64,000 bases of DNA from Aradus depressus (taxonomy: Eukaryota; Arthropoda; Insecta; Hemiptera; Aradidae). Position 1 is the first letter of the stretch. Each line of letters begins with the position of its first letter. The notes beneath the pieces are model-generated. The model was given only the letters and a program-made list of their open reading frames with translations, had not been told where the DNA came from and made no database searches. The translations under genes and the position numbers were made by a program. The stretch is taken from the NCBI GenBank assembly GCA_963662175.1, contig OY759219.1, forward strand, positions 31,538,908 to 31,602,907. Direction: 5' to 3'. Shown here piece after piece: positions 21,185-30,136 of this stretch.

Positions 21185-21511
21185 CGATTACTTTAGAAAG
21201 GGCACATGTCCAATTTTTTTTGAAAATTGAGATTTTTAGCAGGATTTTTTTTATGGCTGAGCTCGCATTTGTTGAAGAAAGGGCACGTTGATACTAGACG
21301 AGAAAAGGCACATGTCCAGGACTTGTGCCTTTTCTTCACTAAACTACGGATTGTAACCGACTAGTTTATAACCTCTCCTGTTGATTTCAGTTGGTTAAGT
21401 TTTGATGTTTTACTGAGTTTTAAGTTTTTTTTTAAATTTGTATTGTTTTATTTTTATGGTTTCATTTTAATATCATACGAGTATTTAAAAAAAATATATA
21501 TTTCTAAAAAT

Positions 21512-21594
21512 ATGTCCAATGATTTGCGTGATGAGATCTCTGATTCTGAGAAAAAGGGAGAAAGAGGCGTTCTAAACAAAGAGTCTTATAAGTG
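21512..21594 (+). CDS. Putative first exon inside X1
   Basis: ATG, then MSNDLRDEISDSEKKGERGV and a few more residues, ending at G|GTAAGT, a strong splice-donor match. The acidic SDSE start resembles the ORF at 23318 (MSEISDSEGNV). The insertion of SINE-B right at the donor would disrupt splicing of any transcript. Confidence 0.35.
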
Positions 21595-21601
21595 GTAAGT
21601 A

Positions 21602-21810
21602 GGGAGCCATGGTGGCCGTGCGGGCTAGAGCGTAGGGCTTTTTGGTCGCATGGTCTCACCATGGTTTGCGGGTTCGAATCCCGTCCGGGAGTGAGTTTTA
21701 TTTCGTAGATAGAACTCCCTCCCGGGGCCATGGATATCGTAAATAATTAGATAACACAGTGACATGGCTAATATGCATCGTACATGAGGCCAAAAAAAAA
21801 AAAAAAAAGA
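21602..21810 (+). repeat. SINE-B, full length
   Basis: Head GGAGCCATGGTGGCCGTGCG, a box-A-like GGGCTAGAGCG, box B GGTTCGAATCC, body and poly-A tail. It is flanked by an 11-bp target duplication, AGTGGTAAGTA (21591-21601) and AGTGATAAGTA (21811-21821), with one mismatch. Confidence 0.9.
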
Positions 21811-21857
21811 AGTGATAAGTAATAAATAAGAGTAGAAATGAAGACAAATCCTATAAA

Positions 21858-22183
21858 GGTTAAGTTAGGTTATATGACTCAAGCCCGGGCTTTAACTACG
21901 AAATCATATCGCCTACTACCAGAGCACTCTTTCGTCACTCTGGTGAACATGAGCCCGACTCTACAGTGAAAGTCCTAAATGTTGCCTACCCGAAATTTTT
22001 ATTCACCTAGGGTAGTCTTGAACGTGTACCTGACATCATACCGGCTCGGGACCATAGCTTAACGTCCCATCCGAAGGACGGCGTGCTTAAGTTTATTTTA
22101 CCTCCCAAATAAAATAAACTAAGGGCCTCGGTTGGGTTTCGAACCCACGATCTTGAGCTCAGAAAGCAAGCACGCATACCACA
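21858..22183 (-). repeat. SINE-A, head damaged
   Basis: Reverse copy with a GGTTAAGTTAGG tail (a CCTAA type on the other strand), the full body and box B. It is broken in the head after CACGCATACCA. Confidence 0.9.
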
Positions 22184-22468
22184 TATATAGTTTATTTTTG
22201 GAAGGGCACTATGTCTTGTCCTCAATTTTAATTCAATTTAATTTTACTATTTTTTTTTTTAAATTTTGTTCATATATAATTTACAATATATCCATAACAA
22301 GCAAATGTGGTACATAATAAATAAATGTCTTGGATGTTGAAAGAGAAATCATTCAATAATGACACTCCATTATCTTGTTATTACGGATGAGAAAGAGAAA
22401 TTAAAAATATATATAAAAAAAATAGTTAAATGAAAAAGGAACATAAAACGTTTGTAGATGATTAATCT

Positions 22469-22610
22469 TCAATCCACTAGTAGGTCTCGAGGCCATTGCC
22501 GCCTCAGTCTCCGAACATGAACATTAGGATGGGTTCTTCTGGCAAGTCTGCGGACTAAAGGATTAGGGTGAAAGGAAAGAGTAGAATGGAATTTTCTGTA
22601 GCTATTAATT
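22469..22610 (-). pseudogene. Arg-rich protein tail (possible last exon of X1)
   Basis: On the minus strand a frame reads NSYRKFHSTLSFHPNPLVRR, LARRTHPNVHVRRLRRQWPR, DLLVD and a stop. It is GC-richer than its flanks. 'RRLRR.WPRD.L' recurs at 25697-25751 and a looser form at 19320-19366, so the tail belongs to a repeated family. It is preceded by a possible acceptor (CTACAG). The function is unknown; the basic patch suggests nucleic-acid binding. Confidence 0.4.
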
Positions 22611-22841
22611 AAATTAATTTTACTAATGTCAAAAAATTAATAAATAATATTAATTATAAAATAATAAAAAAAGGTGAAGTTTTTTAGTCAAGAGATGAAA
22701 AATCACATTTATGCTTCTGCTGAAAAGTTTGGTTCAAGGGACATGTGTCCTTTCAAAAATAATCAATTGTTTCTACCATTGTTTTCTATTTAACCACATA
22801 AAGATATTCTAAACAACAATATTAATGACTTTCAATACTTC

Positions 22842-22896
22842 TGAAGTCGATCCTAGTCCTAGCCTCCAAGTCGATCCTAGTCCTAGCCTCGAAGTC
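22842..22896 (+). repeat. 24-bp tandem repeat, about 2.3 copies
   Basis: Unit AAGTCGATCCTAGTCCTAGC plus four bases. Confidence 0.85.
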
Positions 22897-22916
22897 GATC
22901 GACTAAACCATATGAA

Positions 22917-23127
22917 GGGTACAGGGAAAAAACCGACTAAGTCATTTTTTTTCACACATGGATATTATGGTATCATTGGTTTCAGTTTGAGGCACTGCAC
23001 ATTCTGACAGGTCAAAACCGAAAAAAAAAAAAACTAAATCAATAGATAATAGCGCTCAAAGTTTAGATGTACAGGGAAAAAACCGACGAAGTCACGACGT
23101 CCAGTGAAAGAACCGCATAAGTCAACA
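22917..23127 (+). repeat. Reiterated ACAGGGAAAAAACCGAC motif
   Basis: Three imperfect copies (near 22919, 23071 and 23098), each ending in AAGTCA-like sequence, upstream of the transposon ORF at 23318. The layout is like the reiterated motifs at the ends of X1 and of 63151-63791, so these may be transposase-binding repeats. Confidence 0.55.
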
Positions 23128-23317
23128 TTTTGAGAGTAGATGGCAGTGCGATCTTAGAGATAATGAGAGATACGAAGGTCCAAGTGTTATCAGTCTGTTG
23201 TTATTGCGATGTCTTCCATAACGTGTTCAGCTACAGTTGTTTTAATAATATAGTGTTTTTCATAACGGTTTCAAGTTTTTGAAATATATTTGGTAGTTCT
23301 TGTCATACAAGCGCATT

Positions 23318-23530
23318 ATGTCCGAAATAAGTGATTCAGAGGGCAATGTAGTTCTTAACACTCAGGCGCGGAAAAGGAAAAGCACTGGTCGCTTATCAGA
23401 AGTAAGTAAAAAAATTAAATTATCGTCGCATGAAATGGGAGGTTCTTGCAAATGCACTCGATTCAAATGCTTTGAAACAACATCAGAGGAAGAAAGGAAA
23501 ATGATACTGTTAGATTATGTCTTTACATTC
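23318..23530 (+). pseudogene. N-terminus of a transposon-type protein
   Basis: ATG at 23318 begins MSEISDSEGNVVLNTQARKR, then a basic stretch (RKRKSTGR, KKIKLSS), and then GGSCKCTRFKCFETTSEEER. The C.C....C pattern followed by FETTSEEER is, as I recall, shared by a group of uncharacterised insect transposon proteins. I chose 23318 over the upstream frame opening at 23300 because the latter has no ATG. The frame runs into a family D insertion at about 23537, so the C-terminal part is lost. Confidence 0.5.
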
Positions 23531-23536
23531 AGTATT

Positions 23537-23800
23537 TCGGCAGTTATTAAGGTACTTAAGTCGGCTTCTCTTCCCTGCTTCCCAACTGCTGTTCCATCGA
23601 TTTCCCGGAAAATTAATAGGTGTCATTCTTATGGGGTTTTGAATTTAAATATAAAATTTCATGTCAATACATTCAATACATCGGTAGTTATGAGTTGAGT
23701 CCCCCTCTGGTCCCCCCTCTCCCTTGGTTGATTCAGCTCAAAATTAATAGATGTCGTCCTTTGAGGGTTTTGAATTTACATATGAATTTTAGATGAATTA
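23537..23800 (-). repeat. Family D fragment
   Basis: Reverse-oriented D modules with CGGCAGTTAT, GATTTCCCGGAAAATTAATA and AGGTGTCATTCTTATGGGG. It interrupts the preceding ORF. Confidence 0.7.
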
Positions 23801-24488
23801 TAGTGTCAGCAGTGATTACATCACTTATCGTAAAGCTGTAGAATTGAAGAATGGAACAGATATTTTTATCAAAATGTTGCTGCATATTAAGCGATTTGCC
23901 ATCCGAAGTCGCAATGCATTTTTCAGAACTAAAAACAAAAAATTTGGGTAGCCAAGAAATGGATTCTACAATTATGGCACTTGTCTGACTGTCGTCATCT
24001 TTCGTCTAATATTATACAAAGTATAAACACGGATCCAAAAGGAAGTTTTTTTTTTTTTTTGGGAGAGGGGGAATAAGTGTCAAAGAGACTTAATTTTGTT
24101 AGAAGCAGGTAGCAAAGTAACGAGCTTAAAAAACCAAAAACTGGAAGCTGTCACAGGTTTTTTTTAGATGAAAGGGAAGACCAGAGATTGAGGGCGCTCA
24201 GCGGGAATTAGAGGCTGGCAGGTGGAGAGAGGTTCTAGCAGCAGAGCCAAAACATTTTCCAGGTCGCCAGGTTTGCGAGATACCTGTCAAAAACCGTCCC
24301 AAAATAAAGTTTTGAATTGGTTTGGCTTACGATAGTTAGCCCTATCGAAAAATTGATTCTTATCAAAACGTTTTCTTATTATATTCCGTAAGTGTCTTCA
24401 AATTTGAGATAAGAACAATACGAACAAATTTGTAGCATCAAAGAATGGGGATAAATTTCCGTAGGTAAGTAAGATATGTACTTGTTGT
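23801..24488. other. Family E-like remnant; no gene
   Basis: 24225-24450 shares GCGAGATACCTGTCAAAAACCG-like and CCTATCGAAAAATTGATTC segments with 35085-35190 and 52250-52360. The rest is unassigned, with a poly-T run near 24045. Confidence 0.45.
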
Positions 24489-24543
24489 GACTTATGACCG
24501 GGCTTTAACTATGAGGTCATTTCGCCCACTACTAGTGCTCTTT
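24489..24543 (-). repeat. SINE-A tail fragment
   Basis: GACCGGGCTTTAACTATGAG and CGCCCACTACTAG: only the last ~55 bp of the element. Confidence 0.75.
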
Positions 24544-24559
24544 TTTTTTTTTTTCACAT

Positions 24560-25085
24560 TTAAAATAAAATATAGTCTGACCTCTCACAGATTTTATTTA
24601 TATTAGCTAGCCGACTTTCGAGGTTGCCCTCATCATCAGGCAGTCTATAAACAACAAATACATATAGTTACAATAAATGTAATAAAAAGTAACAAAATGA
24701 AATGTATATAAAGATTTTTAAAAATAAACGTACCTGAGTACCTGATAAAATAATTTTGAAATTAACATAATTATGTTTTAATAAATAAAATTAAAATTGA
24801 ATTTTTTTAAAAATTTAATATAAACGTGCATAATAAAATTTAAAAAACCAACAATATTAACAATTTAAAATATCATGGATGGGGACAGACGAGTTATTCC
24901 TGTCCACCATCTGAGTCACAACTGGGAAAACGGAGTAAGTGAGACTGGACAAAGATATCCCCTCTCTAGAGTTGAAGAGGGGGGACTCTCCCTTCCTCCA
25001 TTCCAATTTAATTTCTATACTTTTTCCATCTTTCTACTTTTCTGGATATGGTGTAGCAACAAGGCTGAGCTGGCCTCATGTGCTC
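24560..25085 (-). repeat. Family K repeat, best copy
   Basis: Read on the minus strand it ends in the hammerhead-like motif (24641-24605) and ATAAATAAAATCTGTGAGAG. At the other end it has CATGGATGGGGACAGACGAG in the plus reading. Copies or parts occur at 16885-17285, 45440-45530 and 48880-49080. A minus-strand, PLE- or LINE-type 3' region is one possible origin. Confidence 0.75.
24603..24641 (-). ncRNA. Hammerhead-like core, family K
   Basis: Minus strand: CUGAUGA (24639-24633), U, GAGG-GCAA-CCUC (4-bp helix II closed by a GNRA-type GCAA loop), GAAA (24619-24616), GUCGGCUA. Helix III could form 4 bp between AGUC and GGCU. Helix I is weak (only 2 bp next to the core), so on its own this is the least convincing of the three families. 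Confidence 0.4.
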
Positions 25086-25205
25086 TTTCGTAGCTCAGAT
25101 GACCTGAGCCCTACACCACTATAATATATAGTACCCAGGTTTATTCACTTAGGGAAGGGTCTTCAACAGGTACCTGACATCCAACAGACTCGGAATCTTC
25201 AAGAC
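25062..25205 (-). repeat. Diverged SINE-A piece
   Basis: Keeps CCCAGGTTTATTCACTTAGG, GGGTCTTCAACAGGTACCTG and ACAGACTCGG in the SINE-A order. Confidence 0.5.
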
Positions 25206-25209
25206 AAAG

Positions 25210-25525
25210 TTATGTTATGAAATAAACCTTTAAAAAAAGGGGTTTTGAAGGGCTTAGGGGCTTGGCCTTATAAACATTTGAGCACAAACTCCAAGTCTCT
25301 AGCTGTAATAGAGGACGAGATCTCTACACAGGCTCTGATGAAACATGAAGATCTTGGAAACGGCATACCAAACATGGCTAAGAACCATCTCGCAAATACC
25401 AGCTTTTGAAACAAAAAAGCTTTGAAATCGGTTTAGCCGTCTTGGAGCTACGATGTCACAGACAGACAGACATACACAAACACAGATAAAGCCACCCTCC
25501 TTTTGCGTCGGGGGTTAAAAAAGAG
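25210..25525 (+). repeat. Arthropod-wide short repeat
   Basis: Contains GAAATCGGTTTAGCCGTCTT, GGAGCTACGATGTCACAGAC, repeated GACA units and CTTTTGCGTCGGGGG followed by an A-run. I recognise this string of phrases from non-autonomous repeats spread through many insect genomes. It is not coding. Confidence 0.65.
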
Positions 25526-25636
25526 AGACAAGAAGACTTCCTTATTTCAGCTACTTTCCTACAGATCACTCTTCCTTTTCAAATTCATTTCATACTGGAT
25601 ATAGGAAATGGGTCACTCTCAGGGTTACTCTGTACA

Positions 25637-25860
25637 ATGGGGCAATTCACAAACTTAGCACGAAAAAATTCAAATTCCTTGTCATCCCATTCCCATCCAG
25701 GTAATCCCCCTCGAAGACTGAGGCGGCACTGGCCGAGAGACATGCTACTGTAGCAACATTTCTAGGGAGTGCCGGTGATGACCAGCTTCTCCCCTCATGT
25801 AATCCTCTTACCTTCAACTCTCCTCCTTCTTGGCCTGCCTCCACTGCTGGACAGTGATTG
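25637..25860 (+). pseudogene. Arg-rich tail, second copy, in mixed sequence
   Basis: A frame ends SHSHPGNPPRRLRRHWPRDM, LL and stop at about 25749-25751. It matches the tail at 22469. An ACAATGGGGCAA motif lies just upstream (25634-25645), and a GCCCCACTGTGCGC partner lies at 27518-27531. These may mark the ends of another DNA element, but I cannot prove the pairing. Confidence 0.35.
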
Positions 25861-25976
25861 GCGGGGCAAGAAGGCAGGGGGGATCTTTCGAGCCCCCGCG
25901 GCCTCCCCTCCCCCCATTAAGTTGGAGGGATGGGGATGGCAGAGAACCGGGGGTGTTTCGAGGGGTTTCGAGTTAT

Positions 25977-26060
25977 TATGACTCATGCCCGGCCTTTAAC
26001 TACGAGGTCAAATCGCCTATTACCAGAGCGCTCTTTCCTCACTTTGGTGAACATGAGCCG
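25977..26060 (-). repeat. SINE-A tail fragment
   Basis: GACTCATGCCCGG through CAGAGCGCTCTTTC to ATGAGCC; the rest is missing. Confidence 0.85.
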
Positions 26061-26287
26061 TAAAAAAAATTAAATAACATTTTTTCAATCGCAGTCCAAT
26101 TTTTATGCATAGAGGAAACCTTACACTTAATAAAAAATAAAAAGAGATGTTATGAGATGCTAGCGGTTGAGCTGACATCTATCTCATGCATAAATGTTGT
26201 GCGTTCAAAATTAAGTCTGACAAGGTAATTAACAAAAATTTGCAGCCAGACAAGTATTAATATGTATGTATATGTATTAATAAGTAT

Positions 26288-26422
26288 ATGCTCCGTCGAA
26301 CCACCGCCGAGATGCAGAGCTACTCGTACGACACGAGCTCTGGTGGGAAGGTGGCCGACACAGCGTCTCACGACTCAGGCATCAGTCAGATGTCAGACAG
26401 GCATGAGGACCTCGCCTGGGCT
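26288..26422 (+). CDS. Exon-like GC-rich island (unknown protein)
   Basis: In a very AT-rich setting, this 135-bp stretch is GC-rich and codes in one frame for RRTTAEM, SYSYDTSSGGK, VADTASHDSGISQMSDRHED and LAWA. Hydrophilic, Ser/Asp-rich text like this is typical of an intracellular loop or linker of a real protein. The frame meets a GTCAGT donor-like site at 26423. Upstream acceptor choice is unclear; the ATG at 26288 is one possible start. It may be an exon of a host gene whose other exons lie outside the window. I do not recognise the protein. Confidence 0.4.
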
Positions 26423-26555
26423 GTCAGTACTCACACCATCCACATTTCATTTATTTTACATATTTTAAAATCAAATTTATTTATTGCTTATAGGAACGAT
26501 AATACATCCCACATGTAACTAATTTTTTAAGGGCTTTCATGTTTATTTTATTTTA

Positions 26556-26657
26556 TCTTTATTATTATTTTATTTCTATGTTTATGTTTATTATTATTTT
26601 ATTTCTATGTTTATGTTTATTATTATTTTATTTCTATGTTTATGTTTATTATTATTT
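26556..26657 (+). repeat. 29-bp tandem repeat, about 3.5 copies
   Basis: The TATTTCTATG anchor recurs at 26571, 26600 and 26629, exactly 29 bp apart. Confidence 0.95.
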
Positions 26658-28039
26658 AAATTTAATATTTTCTCTTACCGATTGTAAATATTCAAAATAA
26701 AGAATTTAAAAAAAGAAAAAAAAATTCAAATTATGAAACTCTCACTAGAAAGATGGGAACAATTGGTATTGGAAGTAGACTAGTTGTAAACATTGAACCC
26801 AAGATGTGGGCCTCCGTTGTTTACAATAAGTGGGCAAAGCCGGCTTGTAAACACAGAAACCAGGAACGACAACGTCATTATCTTTTCACATCAGTTTCTG
26901 ACAGTGGTACAGTGAGTTCATATATTTTTCAAACCTTAGCTAATATGTCTGATTCAGGAGAAGATAAGTGAACAATCTATATTGTTTTTTTTGCCAAAAT
27001 AGTGCATAAATTAATTAAATTCAATGCATAAGCTGTTTTTTTGGAAATTTTACATTCTGAAAGCCGCTCAATAAATTGCAGGCCATTGCTTGCCTTCTAC
27101 TTAGCATTTTTCACTTGGTAATTTAGTATTCTAATTGTTGTAAAAGAAGCAGAACCTTAGCTCTCCTTGATAAGCCATTGTATGTTTTTTTTTTCTTTTA
27201 CAGGAAGTTCTAATGTAGTGAAGAACTCTTACATGTTTTCACTATGGTTGAAAGTATCGTTCTACAAGAAAATATTCTCCGACGGATGTGTTATGGCTGC
27301 TAAGAGAACCCAACTTGTTACCAACCAACTCATCGTATTGATTTTAAAATGATTCTATTATATTTTCATTATTAAACTGCTATTCTACAAGCAAGTGGAT
27401 TTTTTCACTTTTTTTTACCCCAATGACACGTACATATCTCTTTAATTATAATCTTTAGATGCTTGTAAAATATGAGAGCTGTACTCTTTAATTTTTTCGC
27501 GCAAATTATGCGTTTTGCCCCACTGTGCGCTGTACAATGATACAAAGAGAAGCCGCTGCCTCTTCTTGGAAGCTTATATAATCGGAATTGGATTAATTTC
27601 ATTGACTGTTGGCCTAGTTGTGGCATGAAAGAGGGAGTTGACAATTTGTCAATAGAGCTTAGACTGGCATGCTCGGCTATGATTGATATATAATTAGGTC
27701 GTTGTGTGTATTATTGTCTTGTAAATTATAATTTTGTCGTCAATAGTCAGTTTTGATTTCTGTTCATGTAATTCACTTTGTAGACTCAACTTGATTGAAG
27801 TTAAACTAAACAAGATTTTCTTTATTTGGTCTATCGGAAAGTGGGACTTGATGGATCGGTGGAAGACAAGACGAACTGAAAGGCATTAGGCTTTCGGCAA
27901 GGTATTAGTTTTCAGAATGGACAAACAAATTAGTTCACAAACAGTTAAATTCAATTTAGAAGAAAGTTAGATGACATCTTCACAAATGAGTTTTAGAGAC
28001 ATTTGGTTCTGCTGGGGGATTTAGTTTTAAAAAAAAGTT
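26658..28039. other. No firm gene; small ORFs only
   Basis: A 72-codon frame at 26753-26971 ends in MSDSGEDK before a stop, with the last ATG (26946) again giving an acidic SDS start as in 21512 and 23318. A minus-strand frame at 27644-27405 has no motif. Nothing is firm enough to call a gene. Confidence 0.35.
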
Positions 28040-28145
28040 ATAGGTGAATCACCGACAAGGTACTTCCCCAGCATGAATAACCCCACCGTTTGGCCGATTC
28101 GACTGAAAATCAATTGGATGTCGTCCTTATGGGGTTCTGAATACT
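28040..28145 (-). repeat. Family D end and first module
   Basis: GTGAATCACCGACAAGGTAC and TTCCCCAGCATGAAT, the D 3' terminus in reverse, then the GACTGAAAATCAATTGGATG module. Confidence 0.7.
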
Positions 28146-28646
28146 GTAATTGTTATGTTTATTGTTGTTATTTATTGATATGTGGGTTCGCCAAGATTAT
28201 CAACAGTTTTGAAAAACTAAGATAACATGAGGTTGCAAAATACACAAAAGAAACTTACTCCTATTTAAATATATTACATACACTACACTGACACTAAGGG
28301 GAAATTAATAATTAATATTATAAAAATATATCGGGACATATAACATTATATTTATGGGACAAATAATCCGATGTAATATAGAACATTTAGATCCAGATGG
28401 AATAATAGGCCTTATAGAACGTATAGAACTAATGGACCAAATCGACCCCTTGTCTAGATTTTAGTTTTGCCAAAATATATGTTATAAGGCCGATATAAGT
28501 TTTCTAAAATAAAGTTAAAGATGCATATATACGTGATAATAATTTAAATATAGAACAAAACCATTTTAAATACCTTATATATGTAGAAATATCCAATTTT
28601 CCAAAATGGAATGTTCTAGAACGAGAGTTAAGGCTATTCTATGGCA
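28146..28646. other. No gene seen
   Basis: AT-rich, unassigned sequence upstream of a promoter-like region. Confidence 0.4.
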
Positions 28647-28647
28647 T

Positions 28648-28841
28648 TATAAATACCCAGGCCGGCAGAGCGAGACACACTCACTATCCTGTATTTGTAT
28701 TCTTGTCTTCAACTTTTCATTGTGAGTCTATTGTATTATATTTATTAATTGTATCTAGTAACCATAAATATTACTAATATTACATAAATATTATTACTAT
28801 TATTTCACTTATATCTGCCGAGCCATGCCTGGACCCCAATT
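28648..28841 (+). promoter_or_regulatory. Candidate core promoter, 5' UTR and first coding exon
   Basis: TATAAATA at 28648-28655 is followed about 33 bp later by TCACTATCC (28681), a fair initiator. Downstream, GAGCC then ATG (28825) gives MPGPQ followed by GTAAGTA at 28842, a near-perfect splice donor. The spacing fits an arthropod RNA polymerase II promoter. It could also be a retrotransposon LTR or leader. No downstream exon is recognised. Confidence 0.35.
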
Positions 28842-28886
28842 GTAAGTACAATATATATGTTTATCTGTTTCTCTTGTGTCTCTTTT

Positions 28887-28995
28887 ATTACGACACCACT
28901 ACCCCTTTTTAGATATTCACTTCCCCTGCGTATACCCTGTTATAATCGTAATAATATTGGTAACAGGGTAGTTACCGTAATAAAAGTGGTAGTAG
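28887..28995 (+). repeat. Family Q repeat, copy 2
   Basis: Second copy of 2308-2440, with the ACCCTGTTA...TAACAGGGT hairpin (about 28940-28979). TTATTACGA at 28887 has an inverted partner, TCGTAATAA, near 29005. Confidence 0.6.
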
Positions 28996-29460
28996 TTCAT
29001 GGTCATCGTAATAATATTTATGGTTATTTATCAGAATTCTTTTTTTTACTGCTATCCTAGAATATATTTGTATACTGCTTCTAATCTTCAGGTACCTTGC
29101 TGCGTGGCGTCATCAACCGCGATTTCTGCTGGACTTCTGATTTCTTCAATATTCTATTGACCTAACGTTAAACTTGATACACGTTTTCACTTTTCTCCTT
29201 ATTTTAGGATCGTTTCATATAATAAAAATTGTACCGACACAAAGTTCTAAAACTCAAATCTCAAACAGTTGAGAGCTCTTCCAACACATGCATCCTCCTC
29301 GAAGGTGACTGGGCAAGACGATCCTCCCTCTACGAAGGCTACTGGCTAAGTAAGCTCGCTGGGTGCGTCTCTAGCTCTCCACATCCTCTCGTCATTCTTC
29401 CGCCGGGAAACTTTCCTGTACACCGATTGGCTGCCCATGTCAGGTGGCCCACACCTTTCC
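28996..29460. other. Mixed sequence, locally GC-rich; no gene call
   Basis: 29229-29460 is GC-richer and open in one frame (82 codons), but shows no motif. It ends at the Harbinger-like terminus. Confidence 0.35.
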
Positions 29461-30030
29461 TTAGGGTACGTCCATAGTGCACCGCTTCCCGCTTTGCGGC
29501 GGGCGAACGGGGGAAAAAAAGTAGTGAAAACTTATTGGGACGGTCATAGTGCACCTGCCTACCTGCTTTAACCGGCTGAAACTGCTTCTACCCGCAACAA
29601 ACAATAATTCATTCCAGTTAAGAATGAATTATTGTTTATTTTACCCGCTTGAACCGCTTAGCACGCCCGGTCAGTTTGCTGTTATCTTCCGACTGTGCAC
29701 GTTGTTCTTACTCTTGTTTTTATAAAATGGAAGCGGATAAAGACATTTTAATCTCCAAAGTGTTTATGAAAAGTCCCATTTGGGACAAAAGTCGAAGTAT
29801 CTGAGAGACCAATTCGCCATAGAAATGGGAAAGTTTCCTCCTCGTCGTTCAGGTGATCCTGGCGGTCATCCAGAATCTAAGTTGTCATATTTTAAATCTT
29901 TGATGTTCTTAGTGGGCATCGTCAAGCCAAGAACCACATCGAGCCAGTTGAAAAGCAGCAAAACTCGTGGTATTGCTGCTAACTTCATCGTTCTTCTCCC
30001 TTCTTCCGCCAAGTCCCTGGCCTTCACCTT
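29461..30030 (+). mobile_element. PIF/Harbinger-like element, left end and accessory ORF
   Basis: TTA (29461-29463) is followed by GGGTACGTCCATAGTGCACC, the kind of terminus and 3-bp TWA target that PIF/Harbinger elements use. A perfect hairpin (AACAATAATTCATTC and its complement) lies at about 29599-29637. The right end was not found, so the limit given is that of the ORF remnant. Confidence 0.5.
29728..30000 (+). pseudogene. MADF/Myb-like accessory protein remnant
   Basis: ATG at 29728 starts MEADKDILISKVFMKSPIWD and hits a frame change near 29790. The match goes on in the frame of 29780-30136 with SKYLRDQFAIEMGKFPPR and ESKLSYFKSLMFLVGIVKPR. 'LI..V......IWD' and 'KL.YF..L.FL' are the two ends of a MADF domain. 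PIF/Harbinger transposons often carry such a DNA-binding second ORF, which agrees with the terminus upstream. The centre of the domain is deleted or shifted. Confidence 0.5.
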
Positions 30031-30136
30031 TTACACTTCCATCTGCATTGTCAATTTTACCTACATATTAATAAATTTAATGTCCATATATTTTGGATAT
30101 TACAAAACACATATGCTTATGTATGTGTTTGTTTAG

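Larger units (their letters stand above)
21185..22765. mobile_element. DNA transposon X1 with reiterated GGGCACATGTCC motifs
   Basis: The ends are a 27-bp inverted repeat (21185-21211 and 22739-22765) matching at 23 positions, with the core GAAAGG.CACATGTCC. The motif recurs inside at 21277-21290 and 21301-21319, the latter within a 12-bp-stem hairpin. A 28-codon plus-strand exon-like ORF (21512-21594) ends at a GTAAGT donor. An Arg-rich minus-strand tail lies at 22469-22610. SINE-B and SINE-A are nested inside, so the element is older than both. No transposase domain is recognised. Confidence 0.7.
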
